Notes: generated by a model from the sequence alone, not told the origin. DNA of 64,000 nucleotides from Rhodoferax_B ferrireducens_A (GCF_031458075.1 NZ_JAVDXT010000001.1:682001-746000); one strand, 5' to 3'; numbered from the stretch's first letter, positions 41,446-50,088 are shown. Numbers and translations are program-made.

Positions 41446-42012
41446 ATGTTTTGGACCATACCCACCATCATGACCTGGACGCGCATTGTCGCGATACCGC
41501 TGATCATCGGGGTGTTCTACCTGCCGATCAGCGAGCCCCACCGCAACCTGGTGGCCACCGTCATGTTCGTGGTGTTTGCCGCCACCGACTGGCTGGATGG
41601 TTTCCTGGCCCGCAGGCTGAACCAGACCTCGTCCTTCGGGGCCTTTCTGGACCCGGTGGCGGACAAGTTCCTGGTCTGCGCCTGCGTGCTGGTGCTGGTG
41701 CATTTAGGCCGCGCCGATGTGTTTGTGGCCTTGATCATCATCGGCCGCGAGATCGCGATCTCTGCCTTGCGCGAATGGATGGCGCAGATAGGCGCATCCA
41801 AGAGCGTGGCGGTGCACATGATAGGCAAACTGAAGACCGTGTCGCAGATGGTGGCGATTCCGTTCCTGCTGTATGACGGCCAGCTGCTAGGCATCATCGA
41901 TACCCACCAATGGGGCGTGTGGCTGATTTGGATTTCAGCGATTTTGACGATCTGGTCTATGGTCTACTATCTGCAAAAAGCCCTGCCCGAAATTCGGGCG
42001 CGGACGAAATAG
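41446..42012 (+). CDS. pgsA: CDP-diacylglycerol-glycerol-3-phosphate 3-phosphatidyltransferase
   Basis: Membrane enzyme of 188 residues that makes phosphatidylglycerol phosphate from CDP-diacylglycerol and glycerol 3-phosphate. The CDP-alcohol phosphotransferase motif is intact: ATDWLDGFLARRL, then FGAFLDPVADK with the last two metal aspartates. Several hydrophobic helices follow. The uvrC-pgsA pairing is standard in proteobacteria. A strong terminator lies 31 bases after the stop. Confidence 0.96.
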   Translation: MFWTIPTIMTWTRIVAIPLIIGVFYLPISEPHRNLVATVMFVVFAATDWLDGFLARRLNQTSSFGAFLDPVADKFLVCACVLVLVHLGRADVFVALIIIGREIAISALREWMAQIGASKSVAVHMIGKLKTVSQMVAIPFLLYDGQLLGIIDTHQWGVWLIWISAILTIWSMVYYLQKALPEIRARTK

Positions 42013-42043
42013 TAGGTTGAAATGGGTGGGCCAAGCCGGCCCC

Positions 42044-42071
42044 AAAACGGTGCAGATGCTGCACCGTTTTT
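42044..42071 (+). terminator. Rho-independent terminator of uvrC-pgsA
   Basis: AAAACGGTGCAG (42044-42055) and CTGCACCGTTTT (42059-42070) pair exactly around ATG and end in a T-tract. It closes the uvrC-pgsA transcript. Confidence 0.92.
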
Positions 42072-42162
42072 ATGGAGATTTAAAAAGTAGAGGTAGGCTT
42101 CAGGAGTTGGCCGAAAACGGTCTAGAATCCGCCTCCGCGCCGCTTGAAAGCGCTTGCTCCGA

Positions 42163-42191
42163 TTGACACCTTGGAAGACCCTGGTTTTAAT
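42163..42191 (+). promoter_or_regulatory. Sigma-70 promoter of the HU gene
   Basis: TTGACA (42163-42168) and TTTAAT (42186-42191) are separated by 17 bases, close to consensus. The expected start is near 42198, giving a leader of about 120 bases. The leader shows no recognised riboswitch. Confidence 0.7.
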
Positions 42192-42319
42192 CGGTCGCGT
42201 AGCGGTTGCTACACAGTTATGTTTTTCCAAGGCTTGTTTTTTGCGCGCTGCAGAGCGACAAGGCAGGGAAAAATTTTCGAACATTGCTTGTCTGAATAAA
42301 TTTGAGCGAGGGGCTCCTT

Positions 42320-42592
42320 GTGAACAAAACCGAATTGATTGAACACATCGCAAAGCATGCTGATATTTCCAAGGCCGCTGCGACGCGCGCTCTGGAGTCC
42401 ACCATCGGGGCGGTGAAAACCACCTTGAAAAAAGGCGGCACCGTTTCGCTGGTAGGATTCGGTACCTTTGCAGTGGGCAAACGCGCTGCACGTGCCGGGC
42501 GTAATCCCCGCACCGGCGCTGCGATTAAAATCAAGGCGGCAAAGGTTCCAAAGTTTCGTCCGGGCAAGGCATTGAAAGATGCCTTGAACTGA
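42320..42592 (+). CDS. hupB: DNA-binding protein HU
   Basis: Histone-like protein of 90 residues that bends and compacts DNA as a dimer. The sequence is canonical: NKTELIEHIAKHADISKAAA, VSLVGFGTFAVGKRAARAGR with the DNA-contacting arm and the RNPRTG proline tip, and the C-terminal KVPKFRPGKALKDALN. The start is GTG 42320 (VNKTEL), read as Met; the frame opens six codons earlier at a TTG without support. It has its own promoter and is followed by tRNA-Val. Confidence 0.96.
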   Translation: MNKTELIEHIAKHADISKAAATRALESTIGAVKTTLKKGGTVSLVGFGTFAVGKRAARAGRNPRTGAAIKIKAAKVPKFRPGKALKDALN

Positions 42593-42610
42593 GTTTTCTG
42601 TTTCAGGTGG

Positions 42611-42686
42611 GGGTGCTTAGCTCAGTTGGTAGAGCAGCGCCCTTACACGGCGTAGGTCGGCGGTTCGAGCCCGTCAGCACCCACCA
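42611..42686 (+). tRNA. tRNA-Val (anticodon UAC)
   Basis: A 76-base cloverleaf with CCA encoded. Acceptor GGGTGCT pairs with AGCACCC, the D arm is GCTC...GAGC, the anticodon stem GCGCC/GGCGT holds the loop CTTACAC (anticodon TAC), and the T arm is GGCGG-TTCGAGC-CCGTC. It follows HU at 18 bases. Confidence 0.97.
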
Positions 42687-42700
42687 ACCCCACCCAGCAA

Positions 42701-42725
42701 AGGCGAACAGATTGTTCGCCTTTTT
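42701..42725 (+). terminator. Rho-independent terminator after tRNA-Val
   Basis: AGGCGAACA (42701-42709) and TGTTCGCCT (42713-42721) pair around GAT, followed by a T-rich tract. It ends the HU-tRNA-Val transcript. Confidence 0.9.
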
Positions 42726-42795
42726 GTTTTTGTGGATTTGACGCAGTGCCCGGGTGGCGGGGTCTGTATCGGTCGTGTTTTAAAAGAGTTCTTCC

Positions 42796-44721
42796 ATGTT
42801 TGATTTCGTCCGCAAGCACAGCAAGATCATGATGGGCTTGATGTTCTTGCTGATCATTCCCGCCTTCATCGTCGTCGGTGGCAGCGAGGGTTTTCGGCGT
42901 TTCAACGAAGGTGGCGATACGGTAGCGACCGTCGCGGGTAAGGACATCAAGCAAACCGACTGGGACGCGGCCCACCGCACCCAGGTGCAGCGCGTGATGG
43001 CGTCGCAGCCGGGCATCGATCCCAAGGTGCTGGATTCCGCCGAGGCGCGTTACGCCACGCTGGAAAACCTGGTGCAGGAACGGGTGCTGGCCGCCGCCGC
43101 CGACAAGTCCCGTCTGGTGACCAGTGACAGCCGTTTGGCGCGCAATCTGCAAGAAGATCCATCGATCGCCTCGCTGCGCAAGCCCGATGGGTCTCTGGAC
43201 ATCGAACGCTACCGCCAACTATTGGCTGCTCAGGGCATGACGCCGGAAATGTTTGAAGCCCGGGTGCGCTCCGACCTGTCGCAGCGCCAAGTGGTGAGCG
43301 GCGTTATTGGCACGTCTTTCAGTTCGGCTGCCGAAGCCGATCTGGCACTGAACGCCCTGTTTGAAAAGCGTGAAGTACAGGTCAGCCTGTTCCGGTCGGC
43401 CGATTTCGCCGCCAAGGTCAGCCCCAGTGATGCCGATCTGGAAGCCTGGTACAAAGACCACGCTGCATTGTTCCAAGCGCCTGAGCAAGCCACGATCGAA
43501 TATGTGGTGCTGGACCTGGATGCTGTGAAGAAAAGCATCGTGCCGAATGAGCAGGATCTGCGCACCTACTACAAAGAAAATGCCGACCGCCTGGCCGGCA
43601 AGGAAGAGCGCCGCGCCAGCCACATCCTGATCAACGCAGCCAAGGATGCGTCCTCCGATGCACGCAAGAAGGCCCGCGCGAAAGCCGAGGAATTGCTGGC
43701 CCAGGTGAAGAAGACCCCTGCCAGCTTTGCCGAAGTCGCCAAGAAGAATTCGCAAGATACCGGCTCTGCTGCCAATGGTGGTGACCTCGACTACTTTGGC
43801 CGCGGTGCCATGGTCAAGCCTTTTGAAGATGCTGCGTTTGCCTTAAAGAAAGGTGACATCAGCGACATCGTGGAGTCGGACTTCGGTTTCCACATCATCC
43901 AGTTGACCGATATCCGCGCCCCCAAGCAGCGCAGCTTTGAAGAAATGCGCCCAGAGCTGGAAACCGAGCTGAAGAACCAGCAAGCCCAGAGCAAGTTTGC
44001 CGAAGTGGCCGAGTCCTTCACCAATGGCGTGTACGAACAGGCAGACAGCCTCAAGCCGGTTGCTGAACGTCTGAAGCTGGAAGTTCAAACCGCACCGCTG
44101 TCCCGCACACCCGCGCCCGGCGCCAAGGGCGTGCTGGCCAATGCCAAGTTCCTGAATGCGATTTTTTCTTCCGACTCCATCGAGAAGAAGCGCAATACCG
44201 AAGCCATCGAAATCGCAGCCAACCAGCTGGCGTCCGGGCGCATCACCCAGTACACCGCCGCCCACACCCGGCCGTTTGCGGAAGTGAAAGAGCAGGTGCG
44301 CATCCAGCTGGTGGGCGCGCGTGCGACCGAAATGGCGAAGAAAGAAGGCCTGGAGAAACTGGCCGCGTGGAAGGCCAACCCCAGCACGGCCACCTTGCCG
44401 GCCGCCGTGCTGGTTTCGCGCGAGAACACCCAGCAGCAACCTGCGAAGGTGGTAGATGCTGCATTGCGCGCCGATGCGTCCAGCCTGCCCGCATGGACCG
44501 CGGCGGATCTGGGTGAGCAAGGCTACGCCGTCATCAAGATCAACAAGCTGGTGCCACGCGATGCGCCTGTCGAGGCTGCGTTGAAGCAGGGCCGCGACCA
44601 GTACGCGCAGGGCTGGGCGGGTGCAGAGAGCCGTGCCTATTACCAGCTGCTCAAGGAGCGCTTCAAGGTGAAGATCAATGTGGCGAAACCGATTGCCAAA
44701 ATTGGTGTTGATGCAGGTTGA
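42796..44721 (+). CDS. ppiD: PpiD-type periplasmic peptidyl-prolyl isomerase / chaperone
   Basis: Membrane-anchored folding factor of 641 residues. One N-terminal helix (about 12-30, MMGLMFLLIIPAFIVVGG) tethers a SurA-like chaperone region (about 35-190) and a parvulin domain (about 260-365; ASHILINAAKDASSDARKKA, FAEVAKKNSQDTGSAANGGD and FGFHIIQLTDI). A C-terminal SurA-like part completes the fold. PpiD assists proteins leaving the Sec translocon. Its place between tRNA-Val and tRNA-His is conserved, as I recall, in Comamonadaceae. Confidence 0.93.
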   Translation: MFDFVRKHSKIMMGLMFLLIIPAFIVVGGSEGFRRFNEGGDTVATVAGKDIKQTDWDAAHRTQVQRVMASQPGIDPKVLDSAEARYATLENLVQERVLAAAADKSRLVTSDSRLARNLQEDPSIASLRKPDGSLDIERYRQLLAAQGMTPEMFEARVRSDLSQRQVVSGVIGTSFSSAAEADLALNALFEKREVQVSLFRSADFAAKVSPSDADLEAWYKDHAALFQAPEQATIEYVVLDLDAVKKSIVPNEQDLRTYYKENADRLAGKEERRASHILINAAKDASSDARKKARAKAEELLAQVKKTPASFAEVAKKNSQDTGSAANGGDLDYFGRGAMVKPFEDAAFALKKGDISDIVESDFGFHIIQLTDIRAPKQRSFEEMRPELETELKNQQAQSKFAEVAESFTNGVYEQADSLKPVAERLKLEVQTAPLSRTPAPGAKGVLANAKFLNAIFSSDSIEKKRNTEAIEIAANQLASGRITQYTAAHTRPFAEVKEQVRIQLVGARATEMAKKEGLEKLAAWKANPSTATLPAAVLVSRENTQQQPAKVVDAALRADASSLPAWTAADLGEQGYAVIKINKLVPRDAPVEAALKQGRDQYAQGWAGAESRAYYQLLKERFKVKINVAKPIAKIGVDAG

Positions 44722-44746
44722 TCAGACCTGGCCCACAATTTCAGGG

Positions 44747-44752
44747 TATAAT
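44747..44752 (+). promoter_or_regulatory. -10 element of tRNA-His
   Basis: A consensus TATAAT, preceded by GGG, ends 10 bases before the tRNA and lies after the ppiD stop. No good -35 is present at standard spacing. It implies independent tRNA-His transcription. Confidence 0.6.
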
Positions 44753-44762
44753 TTGAGTCTAC

Positions 44763-44839
44763 GGTGGCTGTAGCTCAGTTGGTAGAGTCCAGGATTGTGA
44801 TTCCTGTTGTCGAGGGTTCGAGCCCCTTCAGCCACCCCA
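44763..44839 (+). tRNA. tRNA-His (anticodon GUG)
   Basis: A 77-base tRNA with the extra 5' G of tRNA-His opposite C73 and an encoded CCA. Acceptor GTGGCTG pairs with CAGCCAC; the anticodon loop TTGTGAT carries GTG; the T arm is GAGGG-TTCGAGC-CCCTT. Confidence 0.95.
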
Positions 44840-44847
44840 AGTAAATA

Positions 44848-44881
44848 AAAAGCCTGCTATCTGATAGATAGCAGGCTTTTT
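44848..44881 (+). terminator. Rho-independent terminator after tRNA-His
   Basis: GCCTGCTATCT (44852-44862) and AGATAGCAGGC (44866-44876) pair exactly around GAT, with A and T tracts on either side. It is a strong terminator, possibly bidirectional. Confidence 0.93.
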
Positions 44882-44957
44882 GCATTCTTGGGGCATGGAT
44901 GTCGTCACCGGTGTTGTATTCATCGGGTGCCACCCGAGTCCGCCATTGTGGAAACCG

Positions 44958-44969
44958 CGTAGTACTACG
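44958..44969. promoter_or_regulatory. Perfect palindrome CGTAGTACTACG
   Basis: A 12-base exact palindrome about 90 bases beyond the tRNA-His terminator. It could be a LuxR/NarL-type site for the region upstream of the GNAT gene or the small open frame. No binding protein is identified. Confidence 0.4.
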
Positions 44970-45068
44970 TAAGCACAAGCGATAGTATGCAATCCAGCCA
45001 ATGGAGCCACAATTTGCTTACGGTTCGTTACAGGAACGTGACCGGAAACAAGCAGATGGGGTTGCGGA

Positions 45069-45290
45069 ATGAAAAGTACAAAATGGCGCCTCACCGTCAT
45101 CACGATTGCATGCGTCGTGGCCTATTACGCCGACGATGATGGCGATCTGGCTAAAGACAATACGGCTCCCGCCAGCTGTGTGGTGGCCAACCAAACTACC
45201 GAACCGGCCGCATCTTCTGCGGCCACGGTGGCCGACCGCGAGCGAGAGTGCGCGCTGATCCGCAATACAAAGCGGCATGCCCAAGTCTGA
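45069..45290 (+). CDS. Possible small exported or anchored protein
   Basis: Open frame of 73 codons starting MKSTKWRLTVITIACVVAYY, which looks like a signal sequence or anchor, then a polar Ala/Thr/Asp-rich part with two cysteines. There is no clear ribosome-binding site and no recognised family. An opposing open frame covers the same bases. It is reported because the N-terminus is protein-like; it may not be a gene. Confidence 0.35.
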   Translation: MKSTKWRLTVITIACVVAYYADDDGDLAKDNTAPASCVVANQTTEPAASSAATVADRERECALIRNTKRHAQV

Positions 45291-45578
45291 TACTGCGCAC
45301 CATACGCACGCCGTGCGGGCTTGATTGCCGCACCCTCGGAGTTTTCTCCTGACCCTGCCTGGATATTGAAGGTATCCAGTCCACGCCACGAAGCCCTCCC
45401 TGCTTGGCTGCATCTGGGCAGTGCGTGGGGCTTGTAAGCCAGACTGCCCCGCCCACTCCTGCGAAACAGGCTTCTTGTTGCCAGGTCTCACGGGCTAGAT
45501 GTCATGGAAATGCCATTCAGCCTACACACGCCTGTCATGCCCGGCTTTCAGACTCCCTGCAACACACAGGAGAAGTCC

Positions 45579-46439
45579 ATGAAAGAACTGCCAACCCCTA
45601 CTTTCGCGCTGTCGCCACTGTCGCCGTTCACGCCGGCGTCCATGCTTCGGGGGGCACTTCATCGACGCGAAGAACGGGTGGAAGCGCCGAGCATTGGCAA
45701 GGATGCGCGGCCTGCGGCCGGTATCGTGGTCTCCTGGGCGCGGCAGCAGGATGAAGTCCGTGAAGCCCAGCGCCTGAGATACCAGGTGTTCGCGGTGGAG
45801 ATGGGCGCCCGCTTGGCGACCCGGCTGCCGGGGCATGACGTGGATTTGTTCGACGATTTCTGCGAGCACCTGCTGGTGCGCGACGCCGTAACGCGCGAAG
45901 TCATTGGCACCTACCGGGTGCTCACGCCGGTGCAGGCCAAGCGGGTCGGCAGCACCTATAGCGACACCGAGTTCGACCTGGTGCGCTTGCGCAACCTGCG
46001 CAGCCGCATGGTGGAGCTGGGCCGCAGCTGCGTGCACGCCGATCACCGCCACGGTGGCGTGATCCTGGCGCTGTGGGGGGCTTTGGCCGAATTCATGCAG
46101 CGCAACCAGCTCGACACCATGGTCGGCTGCGCCAGCATTCCGATGTTGCACAACGGCGTGGTCAGCGGCGATGCGGCGGCCAGCATCTGGCAGCAGCTGC
46201 AACAGACCCACATGGCGCCGATTGAATACCACGTGCAGCCGCGCCTGCCGCTGCCGATAGAGCAGTTTGACAGCAGCTTGGCAATCGAGCCGCCGGCGTT
46301 GATCAAAGGTTATTTGCGCCTGGGTGCCAAGGTGTTGGGCGCGCCGGCCTGGGACCCGGATTTCAATACCGCCGACCTGCCGATGCTGTTGCGGATTGCC
46401 GATCTACCGGCCCGCTACCGCAAGCACTTCGGCGGCTAG
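45579..46439 (+). CDS. GNAT-family acyltransferase, OlsB-like
   Basis: Acyltransferase of 286 residues of the ornithine-acyl-ACP / hemolysin-like GNAT family. Recognisable parts are EVREAQRLRYQVFAVEMGA, DDFCEHLLVRDAVTREVIGT, ELGRSCVHADHRHGGVILAL and LDTMVGCASIPM. OlsB makes lyso-ornithine lipid from acyl-ACP; related enzymes acylate other amines. No olsA is adjacent, so the product is uncertain. ATG 45579 has AGGAGA eight bases upstream; the frame starts earlier at 45504. Its stop overlaps the opposing scpA by 4 bases. Confidence 0.8.
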   Translation: MKELPTPTFALSPLSPFTPASMLRGALHRREERVEAPSIGKDARPAAGIVVSWARQQDEVREAQRLRYQVFAVEMGARLATRLPGHDVDLFDDFCEHLLVRDAVTREVIGTYRVLTPVQAKRVGSTYSDTEFDLVRLRNLRSRMVELGRSCVHADHRHGGVILALWGALAEFMQRNQLDTMVGCASIPMLHNGVVSGDAAASIWQQLQQTHMAPIEYHVQPRLPLPIEQFDSSLAIEPPALIKGYLRLGAKVLGAPAWDPDFNTADLPMLLRIADLPARYRKHFGG

Positions 46440-47269
46440 ACCTTCGCGACAGGCGAGTAGGCCAGCCGCACGTAGATCGGTGCAAAGGCCTCGGCCTGGA
46501 CGATTTCCACCAGGGTTTCCTTGGCCAGCTCCAGCAGGGCGATGAAGGTCACCACCAGCACCGACATGCCCTTGCCCGGGTCGAACAGTTCTTCGAACTC
46601 GACGAACTTGCGGCCTTGCAGGGTCTTCAGCAGAAAACTCATGTGCTCGCGCACCGACAGTTCTTCGCGGCTGATCTTGTGGTGCTGGATCAGCTTGGCG
46701 CGGCGCAGGATGTCGCGCCAGGCTTCCTGCAGATCGGCCAGGTGCACCTCGGGCAGGCGCGGCTGCAAGGCCTGTTCGATATACACCTGGGCCTTGAGGA
46801 AGTCGCGGCCGAACTGTGGCAGGGCATTCAACCGGGCCGCCGCCAGCTTGATCTGTTCGTATTCCAGCAACCGTCGCACCAGGGCGGCGCGTGGATCTTC
46901 GGCTTCCTCGCCCTCCGCTGCCTTCTTGGGAGGCAGCAGCATGCGCGACTTGATCTCGATCAGCATCGCAGCCATCAGCAGGTAGTCGGCCGCCAGCTCC
47001 AGATTGCGGCTGCGGATTTCGTCCACGTAGACCAGGTACTGGCGCGTCAGCGCCGCCATCGGGATGTCGAGGATGTTGAAGTTCTGCTTGCGGATCAGGT
47101 ACAGCAGCAGGTCCAGCGGGCCTTCGAAAGCGTCCAGAAACACTTCCAGCGCGTCGGGCGGGATGTACAGGTCCAGCGGCATGGCGAACATGGGCTCGCC
47201 GTATAGGCGGGCACGGGCCACCGGGTCCAGGGCTTCTGTGGCCTCGGGCGAGGCGAGCGCTTCAACCAC
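46436..47269 (-). CDS. scpA: Segregation and condensation protein A
   Basis: Kleisin subunit of the SMC-ScpAB condensin, 277 residues. Diagnostic parts are FEGPLDLLLYLIRKQNFNIL, DIPMAALTRQYLVYVDEI, AADYLLMAAMLIEIKSRMLL and the C-terminal winged helix (VTFIALLELAKETLVEIVQ). It bridges SMC heads during chromosome segregation. scpB and smc are not in the window. The DUF3460 gene lies 67 bases upstream on the same strand, separated by a copy of the interspersed repeat. Confidence 0.93.
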   Translation of the reverse strand: MVEALASPEATEALDPVARARLYGEPMFAMPLDLYIPPDALEVFLDAFEGPLDLLLYLIRKQNFNILDIPMAALTRQYLVYVDEIRSRNLELAADYLLMAAMLIEIKSRMLLPPKKAAEGEEAEDPRAALVRRLLEYEQIKLAAARLNALPQFGRDFLKAQVYIEQALQPRLPEVHLADLQEAWRDILRRAKLIQHHKISREELSVREHMSFLLKTLQGRKFVEFEELFDPGKGMSVLVVTFIALLELAKETLVEIVQAEAFAPIYVRLAYSPVAKV

Positions 47270-47275
47270 TGTTCT

Positions 47276-47335
47276 TGCTATTTAAATGGTAGCTGCTGGC
47301 GCAGGTAGGATGTGCGCCAGAGGCCTATTTGATTA
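47276..47335 (+). repeat. Interspersed repeat, copy 13
   Basis: Plus-strand reading: TTGCTATTTAAATGGTAGCT, GCTGGCGCAGGTAGGATGTG, CGCCAGAGGCCTATTTGATT. CTGGCGCA and TGCGCCAG pair exactly. It occupies the whole gap between the DUF3460 and scpA genes. Confidence 0.8.
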
Positions 47336-47336
47336 C

Positions 47337-47549
47337 TTACTTGTTGCCAGTCTGGTAGACGTAGGGCTTCTGTGCGACCCGGCCTTCGCGGAATTCAGCC
47401 TGGGCGCTGCGGTCTACGCTCTTGTCCCACAGCAGGGCGCGGCCGGCGAGCTGTTCGGCTTCCAGGCTGGGCTTTTGTTGCTTCAGTTGCTCGATGAACT
47501 GGGTGGCTTCGGATGTGTAATCGGGGCGGCGAAAGATGGACATAGACAT
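47337..47549 (-). CDS. DUF3460 family protein
   Basis: Protein of 70 residues of a small family confined largely to Burkholderiales. It begins MSMSIFRRPDYTSEATQFIE and continues LKQQKPSLEAEQLAGRALLW and DRSAQAEFREGRVAQKPYVY, all typical of DUF3460. The role is unknown. As I recall, the gene usually sits before scpA, as here. The start may be ATG 47549 or 47543. Confidence 0.85.
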   Translation of the reverse strand: MSMSIFRRPDYTSEATQFIEQLKQQKPSLEAEQLAGRALLWDKSVDRSAQAEFREGRVAQKPYVYQTGNK

Positions 47550-47693
47550 AACCTTTTGTTAGCCTGATTTTACGGGGGACATTGGGGGGCCGCAGACACC
47601 TAAGTTTTTTAAATAATCGGTACATCGGGGCAACGTCTGACAGCCATGCCCCCGTTTCTGGCGGAACATGGCATTCACCAACAAGGAGTTCTC

Positions 47694-48098
47694 ATGGGTA
47701 TTTTCAGCAGCATTCTCAACAAGATTTTTCACCACGGGCAGGCACCTACCGACTCGCCCGCGATGCCGAGCGGCGCAGACGCCGCTGCAGCAGGCGCCGC
47801 GGCGCAAAACGCGGCTACCGCCACGGCGGTTGCGGCGCAGTCCGTGGATGTCGAGGCTGTGATGAACGACCTCGCGAAAAAGAACACCGAAAAGTTGAAC
47901 TGGCAGACCTCGATTGTCGATTTGATGAAATTGCTCGGCCTGGACAGCAGCCTGAACGCCCGCAAGGAACTGGCGACCGAGCTGGGGTACGCAGGGGCGA
48001 AAGACGGGTCCGCTGAAATGAACCTGTGGCTGCACAAGCAGGTGATGACCAAGCTGGCCGAAAATGGCGGCAAGGTTCCTGCTGAACTGCGGGATTGA
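47694..48098 (+). CDS. DUF3597 domain protein
   Basis: Protein of 134 residues. It starts MGIFSSILNKIFHH, then an Ala/Thr-rich linker and the DUF3597 domain (VDVEAVMNDLAKKNTEKLNW, IVDLMKLLGLDSSLNARKEL, WLHKQVMTKLAENGGKVP). AAGGAG precedes ATG 47694 at ideal distance. The domain resembles LysM-associated or stress-related small proteins in proteobacteria, with no defined biochemical role. It is divergent from the DUF3460 gene. Confidence 0.85.
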   Translation: MGIFSSILNKIFHHGQAPTDSPAMPSGADAAAAGAAAQNAATATAVAAQSVDVEAVMNDLAKKNTEKLNWQTSIVDLMKLLGLDSSLNARKELATELGYAGAKDGSAEMNLWLHKQVMTKLAENGGKVPAELRD

Positions 48099-48213
48099 TT
48101 CACCAAGGCTCCCGGCCGATTAATGCGCATGGGTCAGCAGGGGCAATTTTGAACGGGTGATAAAGCCGATGGGGTGGGATTGCGTTGTGCCTGCGTCACA
48201 ATCTCGGCCAACT

Positions 48214-49560
48214 ATGGCAACTCCCACCCACCCCTTGCAACACCCGCAGCGCACGGCGCTGCACAACGAAATCCACGCCCGGCCGCCCGAAGCCATGACT
48301 GCGCCGCTGGCCATCTCCCATGTGGTGATGGTCTGCGACGCGGCAGGGCGTGAGGCCAGCCGCGCCCATGTGGCGGCGCTGCTGCGCGACCACCACCTGG
48401 CCCAGCCCGATGCCCATTCCACGCATATCCGTATGGACGTGGGGCCATTCCGGCTGCGCTGGGAAATGCATACCGAGTTCGTCACCTACACCTTCATGCG
48501 TACTTTGGAGCCCGCGCTGGCCGGTGCGCAGGTGTTCGAGCGCGACCCTGTGACAGCCGCACAGGCTGTGCCGCAGGACTGGTTTGCCGCCTTGCCCGGC
48601 CAATGCCTGGTGAGCCTGCATCTGTGGGCTCTGCCAGCGGCCGCGGTGCAGGGTGGCGATGCCCTGGTGCGGCAGGTGTTGTTCGAGGATTCCTTGGTTG
48701 CTTCCAGCGTGGCGGGCGGGCATGGCGAGGTGTATACCGACTTCGCCATCCATGCCGACGGCTTTTCGCGCATCGTCTTGCTGGCCGGAGGCATGGCAAA
48801 AACGGAGGCTGAGAACGTGGAAAGCTTGTCGCCGCGCCGTCTTGGCCGTCTGGTGCAGCGTCTGCTGGAGATAGAAACCTACCGCATGGCCGCGCTGCTG
48901 GGTTTGCCCGCAGCCCGGGATGCCGCCGATGTGCTGGCCTTTGCCGAGCTCGAGCTGGCATCGCTGGCCGAAGCCATCCGCAGTGCCAACCGCGACGATG
49001 AACCCCAGTTGCTGGACCGTCTGACCCGGCTGGCGGGCCAGGTGGAAAGCCAGTACGCGGCGACCCATTCGCGGTTCTCCGCGAGCGCGGCGTATTTCGA
49101 ACTGGTAGACAAACGCATCACCGACATCAACGAGTCGCGGCTGGCCGGCATGCAGACCATCCGCGAATTCATGGACCGCCGCCTGACGCCTGCGCGCAGC
49201 ACTTGCGAGTGGGCCACGCGCCGGCAGGACGCCCTGTCGCAACGGGTGTCGCGCATGAGCAATCTGCTGCGCACGCGGGTGGAGATCGAGCAGCAGCAGA
49301 GCAGCCAGGCGCTGTTGACCACCATGAACACGCGCCAGGGCCTGCAGCTGCAGATGCAAGCCACGGTCGAAGGCTTATCGGTGGCGGCGATCACCTACTA
49401 CATCGTCGGCCTGGTGAGTTATCTGGCCAAAGGTGCGCATGCGATTGGCTGGCCCTGGAGCCCCGAAAGTACGGCTGCGGTGGCGATCCCGTTGGTGGCG
49501 GGCGGCGTGTGGTGGTCGCTGCGGCGCCTGCACCACCGGATGTTTGGCCGGCAGCATTGA
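48214..49560 (+). CDS. DUF3422 family membrane-anchored protein
   Basis: Protein of 448 residues of the DUF3422 family. The N-terminal part has LHNEIHARPPEAMTAPLAIS and RMDVGPFRLRWEMHTEFVTY; the middle is helical (RLLEIETYRMAALLGLPAAR; DNA-free coiled regions). Two hydrophobic segments close the protein (VAAITYYIVGLVSYLA and AVAIPLVAGGVWWSL), suggesting a membrane hairpin near the C-terminus. The function is unknown. I use ATG 48214. The lipoprotein gene follows at 27 bases. Confidence 0.85.
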   Translation: MATPTHPLQHPQRTALHNEIHARPPEAMTAPLAISHVVMVCDAAGREASRAHVAALLRDHHLAQPDAHSTHIRMDVGPFRLRWEMHTEFVTYTFMRTLEPALAGAQVFERDPVTAAQAVPQDWFAALPGQCLVSLHLWALPAAAVQGGDALVRQVLFEDSLVASSVAGGHGEVYTDFAIHADGFSRIVLLAGGMAKTEAENVESLSPRRLGRLVQRLLEIETYRMAALLGLPAARDAADVLAFAELELASLAEAIRSANRDDEPQLLDRLTRLAGQVESQYAATHSRFSASAAYFELVDKRITDINESRLAGMQTIREFMDRRLTPARSTCEWATRRQDALSQRVSRMSNLLRTRVEIEQQQSSQALLTTMNTRQGLQLQMQATVEGLSVAAITYYIVGLVSYLAKGAHAIGWPWSPESTAAVAIPLVAGGVWWSLRRLHHRMFGRQH

Positions 49561-49587
49561 GTGGCCTCGATTGGAATATTCATACCT

Positions 49588-50088
49588 ATGTACCTATTGA
49601 AAAGAATGCTGTGGTTGGGTGGTTTGTCGGCGGTGCTGGCCTTGGCTGGCTGCGATCCGCAGCGCATCAGTGAGCTGGAAGAAGGTGTTTCCACCGAGGC
49701 CGATGTGCGCGCCCGCTTTGGCGAACCCGAGAAGATCTGGGATGCGCCGGAGGGCGGCCGCACCTTCGAATACAGCCGCCAGCCCCAGGGCCACCAGAAC
49801 TACATGATCACCATCGGCACGGACGGCAAGATGAGCGCGCTGCGCCAGGTGCTGACCCCGCTGAACTTTGCCAAGGTGCAGCCCGGCATGATGATGGAAG
49901 ACGTGCGCAAGCTGCTGGGCAAGCCGATGAAGACCACGCCTTTCAAGCTGAAGAACGAGGTCGAGTACGACTGGCGCTATCTGGAGCCGCCGAACAAGTC
50001 CATGGTCTTCACCGTGGTGTTCGACCCGGATTACCGCGTGCTGCGCACCCAGTCGGTGACCGACCCGGGCGCCGAGCGCAGCCGTTGA
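49588..50088 (+). CDS. SmpA/OmlA-like (BamE-fold) lipoprotein
   Basis: Lipoprotein of 166 residues with signal peptide and lipobox VLALAGC, so probably in the outer membrane after Lol sorting. Two short SmpA/OmlA-type repeats follow: GVSTEADVRARFGEPEKIWD and VQPGMMMEDVRKLLGKPMKT. It resembles BamE but is not confidently the Bam subunit. ATG 49588 is chosen; a GTG directly after the DUF3422 stop would add nine residues. Convergent with a LysR gene ending 3 bases later. Confidence 0.83.
   Translation: MYLLKRMLWLGGLSAVLALAGCDPQRISELEEGVSTEADVRARFGEPEKIWDAPEGGRTFEYSRQPQGHQNYMITIGTDGKMSALRQVLTPLNFAKVQPGMMMEDVRKLLGKPMKTTPFKLKNEVEYDWRYLEPPNKSMVFTVVFDPDYRVLRTQSVTDPGAERSR

Larger units (their letters stand above)
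44882..45578. other. About 700 bases with little coding evidence
   Basis: AT-richer region between tRNA-His and the GNAT gene. It holds an exact palindrome (44958-44969) and one weakly supported small frame (45069-45290). I see no tRNA, insertion sequence or recognisable RNA fold. It might contain an unidentified small RNA or the long leader of the GNAT gene. Confidence 0.45.

Noticed and set aside
42198..42319. Possible riboswitch in the HU leader
   Set aside because: The 120-base leader shows no conserved aptamer pattern that I recognise.
44847..44881. Possible repeat-family copy after tRNA-His
   Set aside because: It shares GCTATC but is a plain terminator, without the GCGC blocks.
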